NCBI GenBank assembly: GCA_028682845.1
Contig: JAJRAT010000011.1
Coordinates: 1-13,470, forward strand
DNA length: 13,470 bases
Origin: Methanothrix sp.
GTDB taxonomy: Archaea > Halobacteriota > Methanosarcinia > Methanotrichales > Methanotrichaceae
Direction: 5' to 3'
Positions 1 through 5,892 of this stretch are shown in pieces; positions within the stretch are counted from its first letter, which is position 1, and each line of letters starts with the position of its first letter. Below the pieces are notes generated by a model, which ran no database searches, was not told where the DNA came from, and worked only from the letters and a program-made list of their open reading frames with translations. The position numbers were made by a program, and so were the translations under genes.

Positions 1-945
1 CAGCGAGATCAACTTCCTGACACCGGAGCTGTCATTGGAGGGTTAGTTCTGGCACAGGGGACAGGCAAAACTGCGGCGGCATCGGCGGCCCTAAAATCAG
101 GCCGCTCTGCTGTCGCTTCGCCGCAGACGGCAAGCGGGGACCCAAAGAAGATCATAGAAGGCTACTGGGACCGGAGGAGCGAGAGCTATGGTCGAAGTGC
201 AGCGGTCTCCAGAAAGGAAGAGCGGGAGGTCTGGATGAGGTCCCTCTCGGATACATTCTCCGATCTGCAGCCGGAAAAGGTCCTGGATGTGGGGGCCGGA
301 ACCGGCTTCCTCTCCAGCATTTTGTGCGAAATGGGCCTGGATGTGACCGGCATTGACCTCTCTCGCGGAATGCTGACTCAAGCCAAGGAAAGCATGAGCT
401 GCAGCAGGTCGAACAGCGATCCGTCATCAAATCCGGATCATTTGAACAAAAGACAATGCGGCTATGGTCTCTGTCAGGGAGACGCTGAAGGGCTGCCTTT
501 TCAATCCTCTTCTTTCGATCTGGTGGTCAGCCGTCATCTGCTCTGGACACTGCCCCATCCGTCCAGGGCAATTGCAGAATGGAGACGCATTCTGCGGCCC
601 GGCGGGATGATGCTCGCCATTGACGGAAACTGGTTTGATCCGGCAATCAGCAAAAAGATCGGACGGGAGATCTCCGGGCTTCTGGCCGGCTTCTCCCATG
701 ATCATAACCCCGTGCCTTTTCGCCAAATCTACAAGCCCATCGAGAAGGATCTGCCGCTCTTTCAAGCCTCCCGGCCCGACCAGTGCCTTGCCCTATTCAC
801 GGATGCAGGACTGAAAAACGCAAAGGTGGACCGCCTGGATGATGTGAACAGATTCTACAAGAAAAACACCTCGCTCTCCTTCCGAATGGCCAATTCAGAT
901 ACGGTTTTCATGGTCGTCGGCGAAAGAGGAAAATCTGAGAATTAA
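1..945 (+). CDS. SAM-dependent methyltransferase linked to an ABC importer (5' end uncertain or outside window)
   Basis: Class I SAM-dependent methyltransferase. Visible motifs are the SAM-binding glycine loop LDVGAGTGF (about bases 283-309), the acidic end of strand 2 in VTGIDLSRGM, the GDAEGLPF segment, and a block RHLLWTLPHPSRAIAEWRR followed by LRPGGMMLAIDGNW. That last block is typical, as I recall, of methyltransferases encoded beside peptide/nickel ABC importers. The first ATG in this frame is at 235, but homology clearly starts earlier: KKIIEGYWDRRSESYGRS (about 145-198) is the usual N-terminal helix of this family. The frame is open to base 1 with no ATG, GTG or TTG before 235. Either the gene begins upstream of the window with an Ala/Ser/Gly-rich linker, or it uses a rare start such as CTG at 49, six bases after GGAGGG (37-42). 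Another frame ends with a stop at 44-46 and may be the tail of an upstream gene. The substrate is unknown; modification of a metal chelator or peptide is only an inference from the neighbours. Confidence 0.8.
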   Translation, partial: QRDQLPDTGAVIGGLVLAQGTGKTAAASAALKSGRSAVASPQTASGDPKKIIEGYWDRRSESYGRSAAVSRKEEREVWMRSLSDTFSDLQPEKVLDVGAGTGFLSSILCEMGLDVTGIDLSRGMLTQAKESMSCSRSNSDPSSNPDHLNKRQCGYGLCQGDAEGLPFQSSSFDLVVSRHLLWTLPHPSRAIAEWRRILRPGGMMLAIDGNWFDPAISKKIGREISGLLAGFSHDHNPVPFRQIYKPIEKDLPLFQASRPDQCLALFTDAGLKNAKVDRLDDVNRFYKKNTSLSFRMANSDTVFMVVGERGKSEN

Positions 946-970
946 TTTTTGCAGATATTGTTCGAAGTTA

Positions 971-1010
971 GGCGTGAATGGGCATGAATGGGTATGAATG
1001 GGTTTGAATA
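971..1010. repeat. Four-copy 10-bp tandem repeat
   Basis: Four consecutive 10-base units (GGCGTGAATG, GGCATGAATG, GGTATGAATG, GGTTTGAATA) lie between the methyltransferase and the permease gene. Only one or two bases differ per unit. The period is about one helical turn. The rest of the 946-1143 spacer is A-rich with loosely repeated AAAATCAA-like words and holds no gene that I can see. Confidence 0.85.
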
Positions 1011-1143
1011 AAATTTGCGATTGATACGGTGAAGCAAGAATTTAAAATCAAAATCGGTAATCGTAGATTAGGACTCAAGAACAAGAACTCAGGAATGAGA
1101 AAATAATAGCCAGAAAGCGAGAACCAAAATCAAGGACTGAAAA

Positions 1144-2091
1144 ATGTTGGCATTTATCCTGAAGAGAATTATCCTTTTGCTGCCGGTCTTGCTGCTCGTT
1201 TCCATAATCTCCTTCACTCTCTTTTATCTATCTCCGGGAGATCCGGCAGAGATTTTGCTTACTGGACCGCAAGGCCCTCCTGATCCCGCTGCTGTGCAGG
1301 AGTTCAGAGATCGGGCCGGCTTTAACGATCCGGCCTATGTGCAATATTTAAGATGGCTGACAAAAGCCTGTCGCGGAGACCTGGGATACTCATACACTTC
1401 CGGCGAGAGGGTTTCGGATGCAGTTTTGCACAGCTTCGTTCCCACGCTCAAGCTGTCTTTGGTCAGCCTGATCATATCCTTGTTAGTATCCATTCCTCTG
1501 GGAATCCTGTCTGCGGTTCGGAAGGGATCTCTCATCGACGGGCTCGGCATGGCGCTGGCGCTGCTCGGCGTCTCCGTCCCCAGCTTCTGGCTGGCCTATC
1601 TGCTCATCATACTACTGGCCTTGCAGCTCGATCTCTTGCCCGTGGCAGGCTACGGGCAGAACGGAGATCTGCAGCACATGATCCTGCCTGCCGTCACCCT
1701 TGGGGCGTCAGCCGCTGCTGTCACGAGCAGAATGATGCGCTCAAGCATGTTGGAAGCCCTGCAGCAGGACTACATCACCGCAGCCAGAGCCCGCGGCCTT
1801 TCCGAGAGGTCCGTGGTGCTGAGACATGCTCTGCGTAACGCTCTCTTGCCGGTGATCACTGTGATCGGGTTGAACTTCACCTATCTGCTCAACGGCTCGG
1901 CTGTCGTGGAGACCGTCTTCGCCTGGCCTGGCATCGGCAACCTCATGACCGATTCTATCTACGACCGGGATTATCCCATGATCTTAGGCTGCATGCTCTT
2001 TCTTGCCATGCTCTTTCTGGCGCTGAATCTGATGGTCGATATATGCTACTACTACATCAATCCGAGGACAAGGCATGAATCAGGGGATTAA
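1144..2091 (+). CDS. DppB/NikB-type ABC transporter permease
   Basis: Inner-membrane permease of the peptide/nickel importer family (315 aa, normal length). The N-terminus is a hydrophobic helix (residues about 4-30) followed by SPGDPAE, the classic start of DppB/NikB. A soluble extracytoplasmic stretch containing WLTKACRGDLGYSYTSG follows, then several membrane helices. The EAA coupling loop that docks onto the ATPase is at about 210-238 (DYITAARARGLSERSVVLRH, then ALRNALLPV). The conserved VVETVFAWPGIG is at 255-265. A weak AAGG (1132-1135) precedes the ATG. The stop overlaps the start of the next permease by 17 bases, so the two are translated as an operon. Substrate (di/oligopeptide, nickel or a metal complex) cannot be told from the permease alone. 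Confidence 0.93.
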   Translation: MLAFILKRIILLLPVLLLVSIISFTLFYLSPGDPAEILLTGPQGPPDPAAVQEFRDRAGFNDPAYVQYLRWLTKACRGDLGYSYTSGERVSDAVLHSFVPTLKLSLVSLIISLLVSIPLGILSAVRKGSLIDGLGMALALLGVSVPSFWLAYLLIILLALQLDLLPVAGYGQNGDLQHMILPAVTLGASAAAVTSRMMRSSMLEALQQDYITAARARGLSERSVVLRHALRNALLPVITVIGLNFTYLLNGSAVVETVFAWPGIGNLMTDSIYDRDYPMILGCMLFLAMLFLALNLMVDICYYYINPRTRHESGD

Positions 2092-2908
2092 TTCGGATTT
2101 TGCAGCTCGCCTTGCCGCTATCGTCGTCCTCGGCCTCGTCCTGACGGCGCTCCTGGCCGGACAGATCGCTCCCCATGATCCCGAGAAAGCCCGGCCCGAG
2201 CTGCGGCTGAAAAGCCCCTGCCTTGACTATCCCCTGGGCACGGACCAACTGGGCCGCTGTATCTTCAGTCGAATTGTCTTTGGAACGAGAGTGTCTCTTT
2301 TTATCGGACTGGCGGTGGTCCTGCTCTCAGCCCTGATGGGCATAATCCTGGGTGGCGCTGCCGGATACTTCCGCGGTGTCCTGGATGAAGCCATCATGCG
2401 CGTGGTAGACGCTTTCCTCGCCTTTCCCAGCATCTTCCTGGCCCTGGCAGTGATCGGCTTCCTGGGATCGGGCCTGACCAATCTGATGCTCTCCCTCATC
2501 CTGGTGGAATGGACGGGCTATGCCAGACTGATGAGGAGCGGCGTCCTGGCGCTGCGGGGAAAGGAGTTCCTGGAAGCGGCCAGGGGCCTCGGAGCCTCGG
2601 ACATCTACATCATGAGAAGGCACATACTTCCTAACGTTCTTCCCAGCATTTTGATCATGGCAACTCTGGGGATGGGAAACGCTATCCTCGGAGCCGCATC
2701 TTTGAGCTTTCTCGGCCTTGGCATTCAGCCGCCGACTCCGGAGTGGGGCGCGATGATGAACGATGCCCGCCCCTTCATCCGGGCCTTTCCGCTGATGATG
2801 ATCTTTCCGGGAATTGCCATCACCGCGTCCGTCCTGGCCTTCAATTTGCTGGGAGAAGCGATCAGAGTCAGGCTGGACCCTCGCTCCGAGATAAAAAAGG
2901 AGTTATAG
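2075..2908 (+). CDS. DppC/NikC-type ABC transporter permease
   Basis: Second permease of the importer (277 aa). After the first membrane helix (about 10-30) comes PHDPEKARPELRLKSPC and then LGTDQLGRCIFSRIVFGTR (54-72), the signature of DppC/NikC proteins. The EAA loop is at about 164-190 (EFLEAARGLGASDIYIMRRH, then ILPNVLPS), and the conserved SFLGLGIQPPTPEWGAM is at 211-227. The start ATG at 2075 follows GAGG (2064-2067) by seven bases and lies inside the end of the upstream permease gene, indicating translational coupling. It is the last plus-strand gene of the importer unit. The ATPase genes that would normally follow are instead on the opposite strand, facing it. Confidence 0.93.
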   Translation: MNQGINSDFAARLAAIVVLGLVLTALLAGQIAPHDPEKARPELRLKSPCLDYPLGTDQLGRCIFSRIVFGTRVSLFIGLAVVLLSALMGIILGGAAGYFRGVLDEAIMRVVDAFLAFPSIFLALAVIGFLGSGLTNLMLSLILVEWTGYARLMRSGVLALRGKEFLEAARGLGASDIYIMRRHILPNVLPSILIMATLGMGNAILGAASLSFLGLGIQPPTPEWGAMMNDARPFIRAFPLMMIFPGIAITASVLAFNLLGEAIRVRLDPRSEIKKEL

Positions 2909-2938
2909 GAGCTATAATCTGGATTGGATTGTGCAATA

Positions 2939-2959
2939 GGCCGGCTCATCATCCCGGCC
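2939..2959. terminator. GC-rich hairpin between convergent importer units
   Basis: GGCCGG (2939-2944) and CCGGCC (2954-2959) form a perfect 6-bp GC stem with a 9-base loop, about 30 bases after the dppC-like stop. It may help stop transcription between the convergent units. There is no T-run directly after it on either strand, so the terminator role is tentative. Confidence 0.35.
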
Positions 2960-3006
2960 CGCCCATCAGTTCGCCGTCAGCTCGCTCATAAAACCCGGCT
3001 ATCAGT

Positions 3007-3066
3007 CCTTCTAGCTACCCTTCTAGCTACCCTTCGGGCTATCCTTCTAGCTATCCTTCGAGCTTT
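3007..3066. repeat. Five-copy 12-bp tandem repeat at the 3' end of the DppF/NikE-like gene
   Basis: Five contiguous 12-base units of the form CCTTCTAGCTAC/T (3007-3018, 3019-3030, 3031-3042, 3043-3054, 3055-3066). The first two are identical, the others differ by one to three bases. The repeat runs into the end of the minus-strand ATPase gene: the last codons of that gene and its stop (3047-3049) are made of repeat sequence. Each unit also contains CTAG. Confidence 0.9.
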
Positions 3067-3775
3067 TGATCTCGACGATCCGTCCCTTATCCATCACGGC
3101 AATCCGGTCGCTCATGTGCCTCACCACCTCCATGTCATGGGAGATGAAGAGCATGGTAAGACCGAATTCACTCTTCAGGTCCATGATGAGCCGCAGGATC
3201 TGGGCCTGCACGGATACGTCCAGTGCTGCCGTCGGCTCGTCCGCCACGATGAACTCGGGATTGATGGCCAGGATTCTTGCCAGGACGACTCGCTGGTTCT
3301 GGCCGCCGCTGAGCTGGTAGGGGTAGCGGTTCACATGCTCCCGGTTCAGGCCCACGATATCCACAAGTTCCTGCACCTGGTTTCGGATCTCGCTCCGGCT
3401 GCACCTTCCACCCAAGCCCAGGCGGAAGGGCTCGGCTATGCTCTCGCCGATCTTCATGCGCGGATTCAGGGACGATTCCGGGTCCTGGAAGATCATCTGC
3501 ATACGGGGCCGCAGTTTCCGCATCTCGGCGTGCTTCAGGCTTGTTATATCCAGGCCGTCGAAGACGATCCTGCCCGCTGTCGGCTCAATCAGCCTCAAGA
3601 GCATCCGACCCACCGTGGTTTTGCCGCATCCGCTCTCGCCCACGAGGCCCAAAGTCTCGCCCTTTTCGATGGAAAAAGAGACGCTCTGCACCGCTGACTT
3701 GTACTTTTTCTTGATGAAGCCGGAAGCAAAGTGCTTTTGCAGATCATAAACTTCAATCAATTGAATTGATGACAC
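3047..3775 (-). CDS. DppF/NikE-type ABC transporter ATPase
   Basis: ATPase subunit of the peptide/nickel importer (242 aa). Walker A GESGCGKT is at 46-53, the Q-loop Gln in [12 protein letters not shown] is near 97, the ABC signature LSGGQ is at 155-159, Walker B FIVADE at 175-180, D-loop AALD at 183-186, and the switch His in ISHD at 213. The start is GTG at 3775-3773, overlapping the end of the upstream ATPase gene by 19 bases; TTG or ATT slightly downstream are possible alternatives. The protein is shorter than DppF/OppF (about 320-330 aa) and lacks the C-terminal domain with HPYT and the cysteine motif. It is closer to the shorter NikE size. Its last residues (SSKDS) and stop fall in a 12-bp tandem repeat, so the C-terminus may have been eroded. 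Confidence 0.92.
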   Translation of the reverse strand: MSSIQLIEVYDLQKHFASGFIKKKYKSAVQSVSFSIEKGETLGLVGESGCGKTTVGRMLLRLIEPTAGRIVFDGLDITSLKHAEMRKLRPRMQMIFQDPESSLNPRMKIGESIAEPFRLGLGGRCSRSEIRNQVQELVDIVGLNREHVNRYPYQLSGGQNQRVVLARILAINPEFIVADEPTAALDVSVQAQILRLIMDLKSEFGLTMLFISHDMEVVRHMSDRIAVMDKGRIVEIKSSKDS

Positions 3776-4692
3776 CTCACCAAATGCCCTTTTTCTATTT
3801 GGACCATCTCCGGATGTTTCTTCTCACAGGCTTTTGTGGCCATGCGACAACGGGGATGAAAGCGGCAGCCTGGGGGAGGACAGATGAGCGACGGGCTGGT
3901 GCCGGGAATGGGCAAGAGACCCCGGCTGGGGAGGGAGTTGATGAAGCCCTGCGTGTAGGGGTGGGCAGGATTATTTAGGATATCCTGGGATGGCGCTTCC
4001 TCCAGCAGCTCTCCGGCATACATGACCGCGATCCTATCGCAGATGCTTCCCGCCACGCCGAGGTCGTGGGTGATCATGAGCATGGCCTTATGAAGTGTAG
4101 CCTCGCGCAGCAGCTCGACGATCTGCATTTTGGTCTTGATGTCGAGCCCTTTGGTCGGCTCGTCGGCTATGATGAACTCGGGATTACACGCGAGGCCCAT
4201 GGCGATCATGACCCGCTCTCTCATGCCGCCGGACAGCTCGTGCGGGTACTGGTTGGCGTTAGCCGCTGCATCCGGAAGGTGAACCGATTGCAGCATCTGG
4301 ACAGCTCTTGCGTTCGCCTCTCGTTTTCTCAGGCCCTGGTGGAGCCGTATCGCCTCTGCGATCTGATCGCCCACTTTGAGCACAGGATTGAGCGATGTGG
4401 TGGGATTTTGCAGGATCATGGCGATCTCTCTGCCCCGCAGACGCCTCATCTCCTCTTCCTTCAGCTTCAGAATATCCCGGCCTTTGTAATTGATCCGGCC
4501 CTCGATGCGGGTTGTGGGCTGCAGCAAACGCACAATGGACATGCCGAGGACCGTCTTGCCGCAGCCCGTCTCGCCGATAAGGCCCAGCCGTTCTCCTCCG
4601 GCGACCGACAGGTCAACGGTGTCCACAGCCTTTACCATACCGTCCTCGGAAGGGAACTGGGTTCTTAGGTTTATGATATCGATCAATGCCAT
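3757..4692 (-). CDS. DppD-type ABC transporter ATPase with C-terminal Cys motif
   Basis: ATPase of the peptide/nickel importer (311 aa). Walker A GETGCGKT is at 40-47, Q-loop ILQNPTTSLNP at 93-103, signature LSGGMRERV at 153-161, Walker B FIIADEP at 173-179, and the switch His in THD at 209. The C-terminal oligopeptide-transporter domain is complete: HPYTQGF at 244-250, then cysteines 276, 282, 289 and 307 in GCRFHPRC, KAC and VRCH. In DppD relatives such cysteines bind an iron-sulfur cluster (family knowledge, not shown here). The D-loop reads KGLD in place of the common TALD. It is the first gene of a two-gene minus-strand unit with the DppF/NikE-like ATPase. No good ribosome binding site precedes the ATG, and a TATA-like TTATAA lies about 31 bases upstream, so the transcript may be leaderless. 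Confidence 0.93.
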   Translation of the reverse strand: MALIDIINLRTQFPSEDGMVKAVDTVDLSVAGGERLGLIGETGCGKTVLGMSIVRLLQPTTRIEGRINYKGRDILKLKEEEMRRLRGREIAMILQNPTTSLNPVLKVGDQIAEAIRLHQGLRKREANARAVQMLQSVHLPDAAANANQYPHELSGGMRERVMIAMGLACNPEFIIADEPTKGLDIKTKMQIVELLREATLHKAMLMITHDLGVAGSICDRIAVMYAGELLEEAPSQDILNNPAHPYTQGFINSLPSRGLLPIPGTSPSLICPPPGCRFHPRCRMATKACEKKHPEMVQIEKGHLVRCHQFN

Positions 4693-4718
4693 TTCATGGC
4701 CTGTGATTTCTGATAGAT

Positions 4719-4728
4719 CTTATAACTT
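4719..4728 (-). promoter_or_regulatory. TATA-like box for the DppD/DppF-like unit
   Basis: On the minus strand the sequence reads AAGTTATAAG, centred about 31 bases before the ATG at 4692. With archaeal spacing this would start transcription within a few bases of the start codon. A second TATA-like stretch, AATATATATG (4761-4770), lies further upstream and would give a leader of roughly 45-50 bases. Confidence 0.4.
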
Positions 4729-4747
4729 GTTATTTGATTTTAGCATC

Positions 4748-4778
4748 TTATGAATTTGGACATATATATTATGAATTT
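4748..4778. promoter_or_regulatory. 21-bp-spaced direct repeat around a TATA-like sequence (candidate operator)
   Basis: TTATGAATTT occurs at 4748-4757 and again at 4769-4778, exactly 21 bases (two helical turns) apart. CATATATATT lies between the copies. The arrangement resembles two regulator half-sites on the same face of DNA upstream of the ATPase genes. It is not the inverted GTATGA/TCATAC arrangement of bacterial NikR sites. Confidence 0.4.
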
Positions 4779-4846
4779 AAACATAGATACGCTTACATGG
4801 TGCGCCTGAATATATGGTTTAGCAAAATTCACAACTTCTCAGAATT

Positions 4847-4882
4847 ATCCTCAAATTTATCCTCAAATTTATCCTCAAATTT
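4847..4882. repeat. Three-copy perfect 12-bp tandem repeat
   Basis: ATCCTCAAATTT is repeated perfectly three times (4847-4858, 4859-4870, 4871-4882), with a decayed copy possibly just before it (4835-4846). The unit length equals that of the repeat at 3007-3066 but the sequence is unrelated. Confidence 0.9.
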
Positions 4883-4995
4883 ATTGGATTTAATAGTGAT
4901 GAATACTTTCAAGTGGTAAAAAATACTCAAATGATATTTCATTTACTAATTAAAAATAATTCCCATCATCAAGAAAAACAGAAGAAATGAAGCGA

Positions 4996-5020
4996 TCCTC
5001 TGTGTTTGTCGTTCAGAGGA
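4996..5020 (-). terminator. Hairpin with T-rich tail after the small minus-strand gene
   Basis: TCCTCTG (4996-5002) and CAGAGGA (5014-5020) form a perfect 7-bp stem with an 11-base loop. On the minus strand it begins seven bases after the stop of the 56-aa gene. The following sequence is T-rich (TTTCTTCTGTTTTTCTTG). This looks like a transcription terminator and supports the small gene being real. Confidence 0.5.
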
Positions 5021-5026
5021 ATTTGA

Positions 5027-5197
5027 TCAATCTATGAATCCCTGCGCCTCGAAAACGAGATTTCCTTTTTCGTCAAGCTCCCTAAATACCGCCCAGGTAG
5101 CTCTGTCCCTGGTGACTGGATTCATGAGATCGTCGAAATAGAACATCTCAGACTTTGCACTTGGTCCTGTTGAGTTCTTTCTCTTTACTTTGTTCAT
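5027..5197 (-). CDS. Small hypothetical protein, 56 aa
   Basis: A short frame from ATG (5197-5195) to TGA (5029-5027). The predicted protein starts MNKVKRKNSTGPSAKSEMFY and continues with FDDLMNPVTRDRATWAVFRE and LDEKGNLVFEAQGFID. I do not recognise a family. It has a basic N-terminus, then a mixed, well-balanced acidic/aromatic segment (FYFDDLMNP, WAVFREL, NLVFEA) that looks like a small folded domain, not a chance frame. There is no ribosome binding site, but a TATA-like TTTTTATAG is centred 29 bases before the ATG, as for leaderless archaeal transcripts. A hairpin plus T-rich tail follows the stop. It is transcribed away from the candidate RNA and from MC1. It could still be an accidental frame; conservation in related genomes would settle this. 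Confidence 0.55.
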   Translation of the reverse strand: MNKVKRKNSTGPSAKSEMFYFDDLMNPVTRDRATWAVFRELDEKGNLVFEAQGFID

Positions 5198-5220
5198 AAC
5201 ATACTATTGTTAAGGTTCTA

Positions 5221-5230
5221 CTATAAAAAT
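5221..5230 (-). promoter_or_regulatory. TATA-like box for the 56-aa gene
   Basis: The minus strand reads ATTTTTATAG here, centred about 29 bases upstream of the ATG at 5197, giving an expected transcription start at or just before the start codon. Confidence 0.4.
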
Positions 5231-5260
5231 TATTAAGTAAGTAATGTAATATCATATTAG

Positions 5261-5270
5261 ATATAATTTA
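5261..5270 (+). promoter_or_regulatory. TATA-like box upstream of the candidate structured RNA
   Basis: ATATAATTTA, preceded by AT-rich sequence, is centred near 5265. Archaeal spacing of about 25-27 bases predicts transcription starting near 5290-5292, directly before the left arm of the inverted repeat at 5295. Confidence 0.4.
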
Positions 5271-5294
5271 CTCACCCAATATGCATAAAGTGCC

Positions 5295-5397
5295 GCCCTG
5301 TGGAGAAACGCTATCTGCCTTGAGGATAGCTATCACAACTCTGTTGCGCGGGCATGAGAAACTTTCATCTGTTCGCGAGCATTTCTATCACAAGGGC
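5295..5397 (+). ncRNA. Candidate structured RNA (or small inverted-repeat element), unknown family
   Basis: A GC-richer island in AT-rich intergenic DNA. Its ends pair over nearly 20 bases: GCCCTGTG (5295-5302) with CACAAGGGC (5389-5397, one bulged A), then AGAAA (5304-5308) with TTTCT (5382-5386), then GCT (5310-5312) with AGC (5378-5380). The enclosed sequence can form further hairpins: GCTATC/GATAGC (5310-5315 with 5325-5330, competing with the innermost GCT/AGC pairs), CAAC/GTTG (5336-5339 with 5343-5346), and an ATGAGA/TTTCAT hairpin (5354-5368) inside CGCG/CGCG. The word CTATCACAA occurs twice (5330-5338, 5385-5393). A TATA-like box lies at the right distance upstream for plus-strand transcription; a minus-strand transcript is also possible because ATGATATAATAG lies upstream on that strand. 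I do not recognise a tRNA, C/D box RNA or known riboswitch. It might instead be a leader of the MC1 mRNA or a MITE-like element. I saw no target-site duplication at its edges. Confidence 0.45.
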
Positions 5398-5459
5398 TTA
5401 ATATATCATCATCAGATGCGTCTGACTATTATATCATACTATTAGTAGAAAAATTCATA

Positions 5460-5468
5460 TCATATAAG
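5460..5468 (+). promoter_or_regulatory. TATA-like box for the MC1 gene
   Basis: TCATATAAG lies about 40-45 bases before the MC1 start, predicting transcription from roughly 5488-5492 and a short leader that includes the ribosome binding site at 5496-5501. Confidence 0.4.
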
Positions 5469-5495
5469 CGTATGACTTGGGATCGTAATCTTAAA

Positions 5496-5501
5496 AGGTG
5501 A
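5496..5501 (+). promoter_or_regulatory. Ribosome binding site that sets the MC1 start
   Basis: AGGTGA, a full match to the archaeal anti-Shine-Dalgarno core, lies five bases before GTG at 5507. A GTG at 5498 in the same frame overlaps this site and is therefore unlikely to be the start. Confidence 0.7.
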
Positions 5502-5506
5502 TCGCA

Positions 5507-5779
5507 GTGGCAGAAAAGAGGAATTTCGCCCTAAGGGACGCAGAGGGAAATGAGACGAGCGTCTTCACAGGAAGATCTCCTCGGCAGGCCGCACTGAAAG
5601 CCGCCAACCGAGGCCACACCGAAATACGGCTGAGAGAGCACGGCACCAGGAAGTTGCATATATTCAAAGGCGAACGGTCAAGGGTCAAGAAGCCTAAAAG
5701 AGCCCCCAAGTGGATGCCGGACAAGATATGGAAGCCCAACGTAAAGAAGATCGGCGTGGAGAGCCTGAAGAATCAGTAA
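5507..5779 (+). CDS. Chromosomal protein MC1 (DNA-bending architectural protein)
   Basis: Small basic DNA-binding protein (90 aa) of the MC1 family, a monomeric chromatin protein that bends DNA in Methanosarcina, Methanothrix and haloarchaea. Recognisable family landmarks run in order: RNFALRDAEGNETSVFTG (5-22), PRQAALKAANRG (25-36), IRLREHGTRKLHIFKGER (40-57), and the C-terminal APKWMPDKIWKPNVKKIG (67-84), whose tryptophans and lysines contact DNA in studied members. Compared with the Methanosarcina protein as I remember it, the loop between AANRG and IRLRE is short. The start is GTG at 5507, chosen from the perfect AGGTGA five bases upstream. It is a single gene with its own TATA-like box and a T-run after the stop, facing tyrA. 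Identification is firm; the exact start is likely. Confidence 0.95.
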   Translation: MAEKRNFALRDAEGNETSVFTGRSPRQAALKAANRGHTEIRLREHGTRKLHIFKGERSRVKKPKRAPKWMPDKIWKPNVKKIGVESLKNQ

Positions 5780-5801
5780 CATGCCGGTCTTTTGATCTGT
5801 A

Positions 5802-5807
5802 TTTTTT
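5802..5807 (+). terminator. T-run terminator after MC1
   Basis: Six consecutive T residues, preceded by TCTTTTGATCTG, lie 23 bases after the MC1 stop. Archaeal RNA polymerase stops at such T-rich stretches. No clear stem precedes it. Confidence 0.45.
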
Positions 5808-5892
5808 CTCCATGCCCTGCAGTCCTTTCGCGGCAAGTCGCTGGAGAGATTTCGCCTGATGAATGCCCATCCCCGGCAATTTTATCCTTCGC

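Larger units (their letters stand above)
4693..5026. other. AT-rich intergenic region with control elements and a tandem repeat
   Basis: About 330 bases without a convincing gene. It holds TATA-like elements for the ATPase genes, a pair of 10-base direct repeats, a three-copy 12-bp tandem repeat, and a hairpin followed by a T-rich stretch that would end the small minus-strand gene at 5027-5197. A plus-strand open frame through 4734-4919 encodes SSNLSSNLSSNL only because of the tandem repeat, and is not supported as a gene. Confidence 0.6.

Noticed and set aside
3007..3066. CRISPR array
   Set aside because: The 12-base units are directly contiguous, with no spacers; it is a simple tandem repeat. 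No cas genes are near.
2924..3697. Long plus-strand open frame of 257 codons
   Set aside because: It is antisense to the DppF/NikE-like ATPase, which has every ABC motif. The plus-strand translation is His/Gln/Asp-rich with no domain.
4066..4668. Plus-strand open frame of 200 codons
   Set aside because: Antisense to the DppD-like ATPase, with no recognisable motif.
4748..4778. NikR operator
   Set aside because: The half-sites are direct repeats 21 bases apart, not the inverted GTATGA/TCATAC arrangement known for NikR, and no nikR gene is in the window.
4734..4919. Plus-strand frame with SSNLSSNLSSNL
   Set aside because: The pattern comes from the 12-bp tandem repeat. Composition is that of AT-rich noncoding DNA, and there is no ribosome binding site.
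5295..5397. tRNA or known riboswitch
   Set aside because: No T-loop GTTC-A pattern with matching arms, no CCA-ready acceptor layout and no known riboswitch core was recognised.
5281..5448. Plus-strand frame of about 55 codons starting ATG CAT AAA
   Set aside because: It runs through the inverted-repeat island, so its sequence is constrained by the possible RNA fold. The predicted transcription start lies after its ATG, and the translation (ending LIYHHQMRLTIISYY) does not look like a protein.
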